Below, piece by piece: positions 12,784 through 24,343 of a DNA stretch of 64,000 nucleotides. Made by a program: the position numbers and the translations under genes. The DNA is from Gorsachius magnificus (taxonomy: Eukaryota > Chordata > Aves > Pelecaniformes > Ardeidae): NCBI GenBank assembly GCA_034008185.1, contig CM067081.1, forward strand, positions 14,755,821 to 14,819,820, in the 5' to 3' direction. Under the pieces are notes generated by a model. That model had not been told where the DNA came from and made no database searches. It was given only the letters and a program-made list of their open reading frames with translations. The stretch's first letter is position 1; the number at the start of each line of letters is the position of its first letter.

Positions 12784-13669
12784 CAGGGTCTTCCTTTCTA
12801 CCCTTTTTGAAAATGGGCACAATGTTTCCCTTTTTCCATTATTCTTTGCATGCCTAGCCAAGTATCGCATCCCCTCAGGTAGGGGTGTCTATTACCTGGC
12901 TTAAGAAGTTGTCCTCAATGTATTCAAGATACCTGATGGATTGCCTACAGATTGCTGTGTTGGTTTTCCAGCAGATGTCAGGGTGGTTGAAGTCCCCCAG
13001 CAGGACGAGAGCCTGCGAGCACAAAGCCTCCCGGAGTTGGAGGAAGAACGCTTTGTCAGTCAGCTCCTCTTGATCTGGCGGTCTGTAGTAGACACCAACC
13101 ACCAGGTTCCCTTTGTTGCCTCTCTCTCTGATTCTTATCCATAAGCTTTCGGCCTGCTCGTGACTATTCTTCAGGATCAGCTCTTCACACTGAATTCTTG
13201 ATGTAAAGGGCAACACCTCCGCCCCTCCATCATCGCTTGTCCCTTCTGAACAGCCTGTAGCCATCAAGAGCTACATTCCAGTCGTGGGATTCATCCCACC
13301 AAGTTTCCGTAATGGCAATCAGGTCGTAGCTTTCTAGCAGCACGATAACTTCCAACTCCTCTTGTTTGTTTCCCATGCTGCGCACGTTTGTATAGAGGCA
13401 TCTCGTCTGAGCTGTCGGCCTCGTCACCTTCATAGCAGAACACCCCTCATTTCCCTTGAGGTGTTTCACAGGCTTTTCCTTGTTGGCTCCTACTACCTCA
13501 GGAGCCTCCGGCTCACCTCCGCCAGACTTCAACTTCGTTGCAGCGCCCTTGGCACACTGATGGGCAATGGGTTGAGGGCTCATACTAGCCCCCAGTCCCT
13601 CTAACCATGGCATATCATCCCCTAGCCTGTCACTGGCAAGCCCAATAGGTTCCCCTTCCCCCTTCACAT

Positions 13670-14663
13670 CTAGTTTAAAGCCCTGTCAATGAGCCCCACA
13701 AGCTCCTGGGCAAAGACCCTCTTCCCCCTTTGAGAAAGCTGGCTCCCATTTGACTCCAGCAAGCCCAGTGCCGTGTAGACCATCTCATGGTCGAAGAATC
13801 CAAAGTTGTGGCGGTGACACCAGTCGCGGAGCCACATGTTAATAGATTGATTCCGCCTGTATTGCCCGGTTTCATTGCCCACCAGTGGAAGGAGCAAAAA
13901 TGACCTGTGCTCCAGATTCCTTTACTAAGCGCCCCAAGGCTTTGAATTCTTTTTTAATCACCCTCGGGCTACTTACTGTAACTTCATCGGCACCCACATG
14001 GAAGAGCAGCAAGGGATAGTAGTCCGAGGGTCGGACCAGGCTAGGAAGTTTCCTAGTGATGTCTCTAACCCGGGCTCCTGGGAGGCAGCAGACCTCCCTA
14101 AGAGCAGGGTCTGCCCGGCATATCGGTCCCTCCGTTCCCCTCAGGTGGGAATCTCCCACTACTATTACCCGCCTCTTCTTCCTCCTGGATGTAGGATGCC
14201 TTGTCTTCCATATCTAGAGCCTCATACCTATTACGCAGAGGGAGAAGCGGTGGGCAAGGAAAGGGTTCTCCTCCTGCCCCGACTGTGGACCAGTTTCCAC
14301 TCACTGCTCTCTATTGAGGCCCTTCCTTCATCCTGGCGGGGGGAGGATACCAGTTCCCTTTGATCCCGGGCCTTTTTTTGGTGGCTGTTCCTGCATAGAT
14401 TTCTGGGCGGTCAGGGTGCGGCTCCACCAGTCTATTTCCTGCTCTGCCTCCCTGATGCTCCGTAGCCTGTCCACCTCTTCTCTCAGCTCCGCCACCAGGC
14501 AGAGTAGGTAGTCCACTTGATCACATCTTATGCAGCTGCTGCCTTTGCTGGTGTCCGTTTCCAGTGCCAGCTGATGGCACTCCCTGCAGCCGACCTGGAC
14601 AGCCGTGTGCTTTCCAAGGCCCTCAGTCTGCATTGAGGCTTCCTTTCTGACCAGAGAAGACAT
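13670..14663 (-). pseudogene. CR1 ORF1 of E2 (zinc-binding / coiled-coil / esterase protein), frameshifted
   Basis: The RNA-binding ORF1 protein of CR1. The start is taken at the ATG at 14661-14663 (MSSLVRKEASMQTEG). Next comes a Cys pattern CRECH...CIRC (CxxC, about 14 residues, CxxC), a putative zinc-binding module, and then a heptad-like stretch VAELREEVDRLRSIREAEQE, probably a coiled coil. The C-terminal half is the SGNH-esterase-like domain known from CR1 ORF1: GDSHLRGTEG (catalytic-serine GDS block) at about 14135-14160, LLLFHVGADEV, and HRHNFGFFDHEMVY towards the end, stop at 13670. Three frame changes break it (near 14320, 14150 and 13890). ORF1 ends a few bases before the ORF2 frame opens. 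Confidence 0.85.
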
Positions 14664-14945
14664 AGCCTTCTGAGGGGGGGTGCCAAGGCTGGGCTTCCTC
14701 CAGCAGCTGAGTTTCCTGAGCTTACCTCGGGAGTGGGGGAGGGCCCTCACCTTGCCTGCGTGCCCTGCCCGCACGCCCTGCCTGCACGCCCTGCCTTTCT
14801 GGCGGGCCACACCCTGTTTGCCCGTCCTGTTCGCCGCGCTCCGGGTCGCTCCGCTCCCTGGGAGCTGCAATGGTCAACCGCCTTCCAAGCTGTATTGGTA
14901 AAAATGCAGCTGGCAGGTTGAGAGAGGCAATTCTTCCCCTCTATT

Positions 14946-15440
14946 TGGCACTTTTTCTTTTGGGATTGTATCTTGGGCACCAAGTACAAGAAGGATATTG
15001 ACATACTGGAGTGAGTCCAGAAGAGAGCCACAGAGATGGTCATGGGGTGGAACACATATGGCATATGAGTAGAGGCTGAGAAATGCTTTTTGTTTCAGCC
15101 TAGAGAAAAGAAGGCTACGGGTAGATCTTTTTTTTTCTCTTTATATCCACCAGTTGGAGAGTATTGGGAAGACAGAGCTGGGCTCAAAGGTGCATAGAAT
15201 AAGAGGCAACAGACACAAATGAGAATATCTGAATAAATATAAGGAAAAAAAGATACTGTGAAGGTGTCCAAATACTGGAACAAGTTGACCACAGTAGCTG
15301 TAGGTTCTCCATCCATGGAGAAATTTAAGACTGGACTGGACAAAGCCCTGAGAACCCTGATGCAGTTAGTCCTGTTTTGAACGGAGTGTTGGACTAGATG
15401 GTTTCTAGAAATCCTATCCAATCTCATTCTATAACAGCCA
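14946..15440 (+). mobile_element. Old CR1 fragment, 3' end
   Basis: From about 14958 the plus strand matches an older CR1 subfamily: caccaagtacaagaaggata, tactggagtgagtccagaag, and near the end gccctgagaaccctgatgca and ttggactagatggtttctag. It covers the ORF2 C-terminus and 3' UTR, with many substitutions and gaps and no clean tail repeat. It lies directly against the 5' end of E2, tail pointing away. Confidence 0.8.
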
Positions 15441-17983
15441 TGCTTTCCAGGAACACTGCAATGTAAGGTGACAATAGAATATAGAAGACAGAAAAAGAAA
15501 ATAAAGAAAAGATCAATGAAAAAAATGATTATTTTTTTTTTTAATAATGTCTTTACTAACTAGCTCCTCCTGGATACACATAGTGCTTTGGACTGGTGAC
15601 TGTAAAAGACTTGGATATGGCATTGTTAGTAAAGGATATAAGGATCCATTCACAGAAAAGAGGTACCAGAGATGTAGAAAGGAAACTTTAAAAAATTGCT
15701 AATAAAAAAAGAGTAGAAAAGTAAAGGTGTTTCAAAGTTCTGCTTTACTTTATCAGGATAATAAAAGTTGTCTATGAGTCAAAGAAATTTGTGGATGTTC
15801 ATTTCTGTAGATAGAGAGATAAGGAAGCCTATTAAGATAGACTGGGTTTATTTGTAGATCTGTTTGGCCTTTTTCTAGTCAGCAACCCATTTTTGCATTT
15901 TTCGGTAGAGGGAGAGCTATCTTCTGTTTTTTACTAGACAAGAAGCTTGGAGGGAAGATTCATTAGTTTTTGGATTATGATATCTTTCCAGCCAAGCTAC
16001 CTTTTCATTTCTAAACTCCAAAACATGAAGAGTTAATGTTCCATGGATGAAGGGGTTTCTTTAAAAAACCAAATATATATCATCAGTAAGTATATGTCAC
16101 TTGGCCTAGTAGTGACAAATGAACTGCACCAGAGGATGTTCTTGGGGTTATGTAGCTGCTGTACATATTGAAGAGTAAAGAAAATTTTGAAGGGGAAAGG
16201 GAAGATGATATGAAATTTCAAAAATATAATAATAAAACCATAAGATTAATAAACAGTCACTAAACAGTCAGAAGTCTTTGAATAGTGGTAGTTGTTCTTG
16301 CCAAAGAATCAGTAATACATAGATCTGAGAATGGTGAAAGAGGTCATTCCTGCAAAAATAACAAAAAAGGGGAAGTGAAAGGTCTTTCTGTTCTATGGTT
16401 TGAGAACTCTGTACAACTGAAAGGCTTACGGAAGCTACATCAAACACTTAGCAGCTTCAGAAGGTGCATTTTCTGATTCCTACATAATCACACTCTGTCA
16501 TACCATATCACCTTGCTATATTGGTACATATATAATCACTTTCCAACAATATTAGACTATGTAATGAGGGGATTTTATGCATTATGACCTTAAGTCACAC
16601 ATATGAAAATAACATACTTTTCTCATAGGTCGTCCCAAATTTTTAACTAGAAACTGTACATTTTTAATTCTTTAAGGATGTTTCAATGGCTTTAGCTCAC
16701 TTAATTTAATAACACCATGGTAAAATTTAAATTATTCCTTTCCCAGATTTAGAGCGATTATGTTTGCTGTGAACACAGGCAAAGAGGCAATAGCCAATGA
16801 GCATAATACAAAAAGCATATTAGTAATTGTGTACAGAGACAACAGGCTATGGTGGCAGAGGAAGAGAAAAAAGCATAGTATTACATTAGGTCCAGTGAAA
16901 TGCTACAAATATTAATGTTGGTGTTAGTGTTACTAAATATTTTTAATAATCTGAATAAAAATGGCATATTTATTAACTTGGAAGTGATTGCTTGTTTAAG
17001 TTTAAAACCAGAAACTACAGAAATTATTTTTTAAAAGGATTTAGCAAGAGGAAAGAGAAAGGGAAGGGTAAGATTGAGGAATGCTCATTAAACATCTTCA
17101 CAAATATCAAACATGCCGATTTTTCGCACTTGCTGGAATGTTTTATTGTTTTTTCAAAGCTAGTCTAGTAAACAGAAGTCATGGTACATTTTAAACCTTC
17201 CTGTGTCCATTACACTTATGATTCTTTTCCCTCTTTCTTTTAATTTATTTGCTGTAGAGACAGTAGCTGTATACAGCCACTGAAAAGAAAATGAGAAATA
17301 CAGGAATTTCAGAAATGTATGTAGAAAATCTACTTTCATGGAACTCACTAACATCAAAGTAAACTCATTTTCACTGACGCTAGTAATTTGCCATGGCAAA
17401 ATTGGTGTTATACACAATGAGATCACATTAAAAATAGTTTCTTTCACAGTGGTAAATGGCTTTAAAACTTACAAGCAGTGATGGATCATTCATGTTGTTG
17501 TTGTTTTTCACAAATATTTTGTAATTCTTGCCTCCTCTATCATTTATTAAGGAGAAACATTTCATTTAAATTTCTTTTAAATTAACACTTTGCCCAAAGG
17601 AGGACATGTTATTGATAGGGTTAAACACAAGAAATGTAACTCATAATCAGTCTGATACTGATTTGTGATACTAATTGCCATATTATTTAAATAAGGGAAT
17701 ATCTTGGCTTTCCTTGTAGATAAATTGTATAAAATTTTCATGAAGAAAATGTGGTGTTTATTTCTTTCACAGTGAAGCAAATCTGAACCTTGACAACCAC
17801 AAAGACTGATGTGTACTTGAAAATATGCAAAAGTGCAAACATGACAGATATCCCTTGTTCTGACCTAAAGTGTCTTTTTTGCTGGATAAGATGTAGATTC
17901 ATTGCCATATGTTGCTTAGAAGTACGCCACTGAGACTGCTGATTGGATAGCAAGTATGTGGTCATTTATGTATTGAAATCTGT
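15441..17983. other. Intron, no gene seen
   Basis: AT-rich unique sequence with A- and T-runs. I recognise no coding frame or repeat family. Confidence 0.5.
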
Positions 17984-18032
17984 TCATAGAATTGGACAGA
18001 GGTCTGAAAATCATTCATCTTGAGTCATTATT
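17984..18032 (-). mobile_element. Possible old CR1 3' end scrap
   Basis: The string catagaattggacagaggt and what follows resembles the minus-strand CR1 3' end (catagaat…ggaagg…cctctg…atcatc…). It lies just before E3 and has the same orientation as the old fragment after E3, so it may be the other end of one older element into which E3 inserted. Weak. Confidence 0.35.
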
Positions 18033-18148
18033 TTTTATCATCACTATATAGATATGTGCTGGTAGAGCTCACGCTCCTGAGGGAAATGGGAAGAACAAAG
18101 AGTATAGTCAGGACCCTGAATTTTAGAAAAGCAAACTTCCAGCTCCTC

Positions 18149-18151
18149 TAG
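18149..18151 (+). other. Shared in-frame TAG between CR1 endonuclease and RT (E3 copy)
   Basis: Reads CTC-CTC-TAG-GAG-ATA in the same frame as the sequence on both sides. E4 has the identical codon at 44688-44690. E2 has lost this region. Confidence 0.9.
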
Positions 18152-19011
18152 GAGATAGTCAGAAGGACTCCCTGGGAAACGGTCCTCAGGGACAGGGGAA
18201 CAGAACAGAGCTGGCAGATCTTTAAGGATGTGATCCACGGAGCGCAAGAGCTCTCGATCCCCAGGTGTAAGAAATCGGGCAAAGAAGGGAAGAGACCGGC
18301 ATGGATGAGACAAGAGATGCTGGTCAAACTAAGGAGGAAGAGGGAACTGCACAGGCAGTGGAAGCAGGGACAGGCATCCTGGGAAGAGTATAGGGATGTG
18401 GTCCGGTTGTGTAGGAATGGGGTCAGGAAGGCCAAGGCACAGCTGGAGCTAAACTTGGCTAGGGATGCAAAGAATAATAAGAAGGGTTTCTACAGGTATA
18501 TCAGCCAGAAAAGGATGGTTAAAGAAAGCGTACCCCCACTGAGGAGCGAGACTGGCAAGCTGGTAACAGCAGATGAGGAGAAGGCTGAGGTACTCAACAC
18601 CTTTTTTGCCTCAGTCTTCGCTGGCAACCTTTCTCCCGAGTTGATGGATGGCATGAGGGGGACCGGGAGGGCAAAACCCCTCCTGCTGTAGGAGAAGATC
18701 AGGTTCGTGACCACCTGAGGAACCTGAACGCACATAAGTCCATGGGACCTGATGAGATGCATCCCAGAGTCCTGAGGGAATTGGCTGATGTAGTCGCCAA
18801 GCCACTCTCCATGATATTTAAAAAGTCATGGCAGTCAGGTGAAGTCCCTGGTGACTGGAAGAAGGGAAACATTGTGCCCATTTTCAAAAAGGGTAGAAAG
18901 GAAGACCCTGGGAACTACCGACCTGTCAGCCTCACCTCTGTGCCTGGGAAGATCATGGAACAGATCCTCCTAGAAGCTATGCTAAGGCGCATGGAGGCCA
19001 GGAAGGTAATT

Positions 19012-19014
19012 TGA
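19012..19014 (+). other. Shared in-frame TGA in CR1 RT (E3 copy)
   Basis: GTA-ATT-TGA-GAT-AGC-CAG, just before the QHGFTKG block and in frame with the RT on both sides. The same codon is TGA in E2 and E4. Confidence 0.9.
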
Positions 19015-20282
19015 GATAGCCAGCATGGCTTCACCAAGGGCAAGTCCTGCCTGACGAACCTAGTGGCTTTCTATGATGGTGTGACAACAACAGTGGACAA
19101 AGGGAAACCAATGGACGTCATCTATGTGGACTTCTGCAAAGCCCTTGACATGGTCCCCCACAACATCCTTCTCTGTAAATTGGAGAGGTATGGATTTGAT
19201 AGGTGGACTGTTCAGTGGATAAGGAACTGGATGGATGGTCGCATCCAGAGGGTAGTGGTCAATGGCTCGATGTCTGGATGGAGACCGGTGACGAGTGGTG
19301 TCCCTCAAGGGGTCCGTACTGGGACCGGTGCTGTTTAACGTTTTCATCAATGACTTAGCGAGATTGAGTGCACCCTCAGCAAGTTTGCGGATGACACCAA
19401 GCTGAGTGGTGCGGTTGACACAGCAGAAGGACGGGATGTCATCCAGAGAGACCTGGACAGGCTGGAGAGGTGGGCCTGTGTGAACCTCATGAGGTTCAAC
19501 AAGGCCAAGTGCAAGGTCCTGCACCTGGGTCGGGGTAACCTCCGGTATCAGTACAGGTTGGGGGAAGAAAGGATCGAGAGCAGCCCTGCCGAGAAGGACT
19601 TGGGCGTGCTGGTGGATGAAAAGCTGGACATGAGCTGGCAATGTGCGCTGGCGGCCCAGAAGGCCAACCGTACCCTGGGCTGCATCAGGAGAAGCGTGGC
19701 CAGCAGGGCGAGGGAGGTGATTCTGCCCCTCTACTCTGCTCTGGTGAGACCTCACCTGGAGTACTGCGTCCAGCTCTGGAGCCCTCAGCACAAGAAGGAC
19801 ATGGAACTGTTGGAGCGGGTCCAGAGGAGGGCCACAAAAATCATCCTAGGGCTGGAGCACCTCTCTTATGAGGCCAGGCTGAGGGAGTTGGGCTTGTTCA
19901 GCCTGGAGAAGAGAAGGCTGCGGGGAGACCTGATTGCGGCCTTTCAGTACCTAAAGGGGGCCTATAGGAAAGATGGGGAAAATCTTTTTAGTAGGGCCAG
20001 CTGTGACAGGACAAGGCGTAATGGTTTTAAACTGAAGCAGGGTAGGTTTAGACTGGATATAAGGAAGAAATTCTTTACAGTGAGGGTGGTGAAACACTGG
20101 AACGGGTTGCCCAGAGAGGTGGTGGAGGCCCCATCCCTGGGAACATTCAAGGCCAGGTTGGACGGGGCTCTGAGCAACCTGATCTAGTTAGCGGTGTCCC
20201 TGCTGACTGCAGGGGGGTTGGACTAGATAACCTCTAGGGGTCCCTTCCAACCCAAAGCATTCTATGATTCTTTGATTCTATG

Positions 20283-20690
20283 ACACATTGGTGACTCATA
20301 TCCAGCTTGGCATTAACCAGGACCCCAGGTCCTTCTCTGCACACCTACGTTATCTAGTTATGCTGAGTCTGTGCACAGAGCTATTCTTTACAGATTTAGA
20401 ACTTTATAAAAGAACCTGAGGTTTGTCTCAGCCCATTTCTCCACCCATTGAGGTTCATCTGAACAACAACCCTGCTCTACATCATCTCTATCACCATCTC
20501 AGTGTGGTATCATCTGTTCATTCCTTGCCTTTGTACAGGCCATTTTTAAGACTGTTAAACAGCTGTCACCCCTCTATAGGTCCATGAGGGATGCCAACTA
20601 GTAACCAGCCACCAGCTGGATTTTATATCACTGATTACAGATTTTGAAACAGACTGTGAAACCAGTTCATTCCGTACACATACCCAAAGG
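20283..20690 (-). mobile_element. Old CR1 fragment in opposite orientation
   Basis: Directly after the E3 tail, a degraded minus-strand CR1 runs through the RT region: ctcatatccagcttggcatt, accaggaccccaggtccttc, a trace of the FADD block (gtggtatcatctgttcattc) and ggtccatgagggatgcc. Divergence is much greater than in E3. The 5' limit is unclear. Confidence 0.7.
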
Positions 20691-23600
20691 AGACCCCCTA
20701 GTGATGATCACCCACCTTTTCCTGTTTACACAAATGCTTGGTCCAGGGTCAGTTTGCTTTGATGCCTTCTCTGATGAGTCTTCCTTCTCCTCAGGTGCTC
20801 CCATGTAATTATGCCTGTGCTGAAGCTGCAGATCTAACATGTAAATGATCTACAGGTCAAGATCTAGGAAGACTGCTCTTGCCTGAAGTCTCACCCATCT
20901 TGAGAGTTTCCTTCTAGTCTTCCTTCATGTGTAGTTTCTAGCTGACCCTAACTTCTTGTTTCACATAATTTGTGCTTTTCTCTCTTCAGGGTCTCTGAGA
21001 AGACCCTGTCACTCTCCTGTCTGTCCTCCCTGATGCCTCACAGTCTGCATGCACGGCTGCACTGACAACTGCCAGGTCTCTGTTAGTGGCACTCCAGACT
21101 GACAGTTACACGGCTGCCCCTCAAGCACCAGCTGAAGAGGTGCTAGGGTCATTTCTTGACAGCGGTCAGCAGAAGACACAAAGCACATACTTCCCCTAAC
21201 CAGAAACCAGCCAACAGATGCTTCCTGTTAGCTGATAGAAGCAAAAGTCTCCGGAAGACAACCCTCACCAGCAATGGCAAGCCACCATAAGGTGCCAGAA
21301 AGAGCTCACAAAAGCAGATGGGAACTGTACCAAACCAGCTAGTTCCCTCTCTGTGGCTAGTTCCCTCTTCCTAGTGTGCTTTGGGAACTGTTTGTTCTAT
21401 AGCTGGCTTTTTTTTTTTTTCATCTGGGATGGAAATTTACTCTCAACTTACTTTTTTCTCAGTACTTTCCTGATCACTTCATTTCATGTCCACCTCATAC
21501 GTCTAAAGAAAAGTTAAAAAAAAAAAAAATCACTTTTATAATTACCCCATGTTATAAATCCAAGCTAAACTAAGACTTTACAATTCTTTCATCAGGGAAG
21601 AGGAAAGAAGTCCCTTTACTGTCCAGCTCAGTGCTGGAGAGGATTTACCACCTTTGGTAAATGTTTGACCTGAAGCTTGAATCTGCATCAGGCAGTATAA
21701 GGACTTGGACTGAAGTTTGTACAGAGTAGTGGCCGCTCCGCAGCAGACAGATCGATGGGCCAAACGAGACTGTAGGACAAGAAGACTGCACTGCAACAAG
21801 AGTGACATGCATCACCCTGGATTTCTCTCTTCATATACAGTTTAATAATTAGTGACTCATTTGTGGTTGAGATGTGGGTCTAGTTGTTCTTCTCCATCCC
21901 AAAATTTTCCTTTCTGCATAATGTTTACCTTTTGATGAATGGCATTTGGGGATTTTAAAGGCATTAACTGAAAAAACTCCAGGACATTTCTTTGAAGGAC
22001 TCTTTATTTTCTCTGCAGCACAAACCCTACTGGGGTTAACTATCTAAATAATAAACATAATTTAGATGTTAAATATCTTCTTTTAGAATCTTAATGGATA
22101 ACTCTCATTTTCTTTACAAAAGAAAGGCAGCCTACATTCTCATAGAAAAGTAAAAAAGGTGCCAAAGTCACGTGTTTGTAAGCTGCTAACAGATGTATTG
22201 AAAATAGCATGCTATTTAACACAGAGATATACAGAATCTTTTACAGCTCAGAAACTGAAATCACTTATATTGTAAGCAAACTTTCCAATAAATAAAGCTA
22301 AAAAAATTATTAACTTTAATGTACCTTTAATTTACCTTAGTTCTTAAATGGATCCAGAAGAACTTATGCTAAACTGTTCAGATTTTATGACTGACATCTC
22401 TGTAGCTGCAGATGAACCTTGCTCAGCCTATCTCCTTGTTCTAGCATTTCTCCTCATTCTGATTTCATGTGTCAGTAAGCTCTGAACAATCTGTGTCTCA
22501 GAGCACACCAGGCACTAATTTTGCTCTGACAACATTACAATGGGAATTATAATACTTTTTACATTTTTTTCTCAACTAGAGAAGTAAAAGACCCTCTGTG
22601 TTTACATTGCCTGTGTTATATGATGACAGAGATGCTGTTTTTCACCGTGAGTTCTTGGTTTTAATGCCAATTAGCTATAAACAGCACCATATATTTTATC
22701 TCTGTACTGAATAGCGTTCAGATGAAAAGTAGTATTTGTGGGGACTTAAAATTCCTAATACTTCAGGAGCTAAGTACAGCATTTCCCCTTACTGGTGATT
22801 CATTTTATCTTGAATCAGTTTTTCAACACTTCTTCACTTTTGCATGCAAGGCACAGAGTATTATTGTAGTTGTGTTGTTGTATTTTGTTTGGGGTTTTCA
22901 TTCTGTGCCCCTTTTTGGGATCAAGACCAATACAATAGTTCTTTGTTGTCCACTGAATACCCACTCAGGGATATCATACAACCTCTTTGATATTCCATTA
23001 ATACACAGTGGTTTCTAAACTCTCGTGTCAGCTTATGCGATTCAGACTGTTGAATTTAAGCACATGTGCTTTTTCCTTTAAGACATGATTTCTGCTTGAT
23101 GTTTGATTTCTGCATTATGCCTCAACTGAATTTTCATGTGACACTCAGATAAAAGCATATACCAGAAAGTATAATCCAGATTTTGTATCAAAGAGAATCC
23201 CTTTTGTCTAATACAAACTCCTATAAAAAGAAATATTTGCAGCTATAGCAGTAAATGAATCCTTATTTATTAAAATTCATTTATTCCTTAGCAAGGGGTT
23301 TCCTGTTCTGCTGAATGCAATTTGCCTTATAATATTAATGAAAAAATTGTCAATGCATAAACATAATTTTGAAATGAACTAATTCAGACACTTCCATCAG
23401 GACCCCAGAGTATAGAGAACTGTGTAATAAAACTGATTGTACATTGGTCAGATAATAAAAACGGGGAATACTGCTTATTTGCAGATTACATCCTCAAATT
23501 TTTAACTTTTAATTCTGTCATTAGGCCATTTTAATTTAACCCCTATCTGTCTGTTACTTTTTTTTTGTGAGTGTGTATTAATTTTTGTGGGTTTTTTTAA

Positions 23601-23768
23601 CTGTAGTTAATTTGCTTTCAGGAATGGAGTATCATTTTAGGAGATAAGACTTTTAAAAAAAAAAAAAAATTACTTCTACCGAGTCATTAGAATGAAACTC
23701 ACACATAGGAATTACTGTGGCCCTTTTTTTTTTATGACAGTTATGTGACCTTTAGTGTACTACCATTC
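20691..23768. other. Intron, no gene seen
   Basis: Unique sequence, a little less AT-rich up to about 21350. It holds A/T runs near 21410, 21515, 23565 and 23655. No convincing coding frame or RNA gene. Confidence 0.5.
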
Positions 23769-23895
23769 TGTCGTAGTTTAACCCCAGCCAGTGGCTCAGA
23801 CTCACACAGCTGCTTGCTCACTCCCCCCACAGTGGGACGGGGGAGAGAATCAGAAGAGCAAAGGTGAGAAAACTCCTGGGTTGAGACAAAGACAG

Positions 23896-23901
23896 TTTAA
23901 T
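23896..23901 (-). terminator. LTR-B poly-A signal
   Basis: ATTAAA on the minus strand, in the block conserved in all four LTRs (cctattaaactgtctttatc-like). Confidence 0.65.
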
Positions 23902-24086
23902 AGGGAAAGCAAAAGCCACGCATGCAAGCAAAGCAAAGCAAGGAATTCATTCACCACTTCCCATGGGCAGGCAGGGGCTCAGCCATCTCCAGGAAAGCAG
24001 GGCTCCATCACGCGTAATGGTGACTTGGGAAGACAAATGCCATCACTCCGAATGCTCCCCCCCAACCCGCCCTTCTTCATCCCCCA

Positions 24087-24096
24087 GCTTATATAC
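24087..24096 (-). promoter_or_regulatory. LTR-B TATA box
   Basis: GTATATAAGC on the minus strand, about 190 bp upstream of the ATTAAA signal, as expected for the U3/R part of this LTR. LTR-C has a damaged version (agtatacatg). Confidence 0.7.
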
Positions 24097-24343
24097 TTAT
24101 GTCATGTGGTCTGGAATAGCCCTTGGGCCAGTTGGGGTCAGCTGTCATGGCTGTGCTCCCTCCCAGATTCTTGTGCACCTGGCAGAGCTGAGAGCTGAAA
24201 AGTCCTTGGCCAGTCTAAGCACTAGCCAGCAACAACTAAACCATCAGTGAGTTATCAACATTATTCTACTACTAAATCCAAAGCACAGCACCATACCAGC
24301 TACTAGGAAGAAAACTAACTCTGTCCCAGCCGAAACCAGGACA

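Larger units (their letters stand above)
10922..13667 (-). pseudogene. CR1 ORF2 of E2 (endonuclease-reverse transcriptase), broken
   Basis: ORF2 encodes an apurinic-type endonuclease plus reverse transcriptase. The endonuclease start is visible at 13667-13230 (LIAITETWWDESHDWN) and continues in another frame (VGVYYRPPD, LVLLGDFNHPDICW). Two deletions then remove the endonuclease end, the linker and the first RT block, and LTR-A is inserted. RT resumes below 12200: SQHGFTKG region, [20 protein letters not shown] (motif C at about 11720), [24 protein letters not shown], stop at 10922. Several frameshifts separate the pieces. An in-frame TGA at 12096-12098 is shared with E3 and E4. Confidence 0.9.
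10816..14945 (-). mobile_element. CR1 LINE copy E2, nearly full-length, interrupted by LTR-A
   Basis: The longest CR1 copy in the window. The 3' tail is at 10816-10850 (repeats of atcatagaatc, i.e. ATTCTATG-type on the minus strand). Going 5', it contains the 3' UTR, ORF2, ORF1 and a GC-rich 5' leader at about 14740-14900 with tandem GCACGCCCTGCC-like units. The solo LTR-A (12205-12783) splits ORF2. Compared with copy E4 it has also lost two blocks next to the LTR, near 12838 and 12863. The 5' limit is placed where similarity stops and an older plus-strand CR1 begins; it could be off by about 20 bp. Confidence 0.93.
18056..20187 (+). pseudogene. CR1 ORF2 of E3 (reverse transcriptase), broken
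   Basis: After a few endonuclease codons (VRTLNFRKANFQLL) comes an in-frame TAG at 18149-18151, shared with E4. The frame then continues through the linker ([32 protein letters not shown]) until a 10-bp deletion relative to E4 near 18635 shifts it. RT proper starts at 18742 ([34 protein letters not shown]), meets the shared TGA at 19012-19014, then runs [33 protein letters not shown] 1-bp insertion near 19310 and a 4-bp deletion near 19355 cancel each other. The end carries [20 protein letters not shown] and [14 protein letters not shown], stop at 20187. Confidence 0.92.
18056..20282 (+). mobile_element. CR1 LINE copy E3, 5'-truncated
   Basis: Same subfamily as E2 and E4, by near-identical blocks throughout. 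It begins just after the endonuclease SDH block (tgctggtagag…) and ends in tctatgattctttgattcta. It therefore carries the end of the endonuclease, the linker, the whole RT and the 3' UTR. It is inverted relative to E2 and E4. Confidence 0.95.
23769..24343 (-). mobile_element. Solo LTR-B, avian ERVL-like
   Basis: TG...CA ends with a perfect 5-bp target duplication CATTC (23764-23768 and 24344-24348). Minus orientation, shown by a TATA box (gtatataagc, 24087-24096) followed downstream by an ATTAAA poly-A signal (23896-23901). No internal region, so a solo LTR. The middle part (ccatgggcaggcaggggctc, ctccaggaaagcagggctcc) matches LTR-C and differs from LTR-A and LTR-D, marking a second LTR subfamily. 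Open frames within it are not genes. Confidence 0.95.

Noticed and set aside
15095..15427. 110-codon minus-strand frame
   Set aside because: Antisense of the old CR1 at 14958-15440.
19060..19791. 243-codon minus-strand frame
   Set aside because: Antisense shadow of E3 ORF2. Its length comes from the codon bias of the RT frame, and the matching antisense frame at 42957-43475 arises in the same way.
23791..24250. Open frames of 95-135 codons inside LTR-B
   Set aside because: They lie antisense within a non-coding LTR; the sequence is explained by the LTR family.
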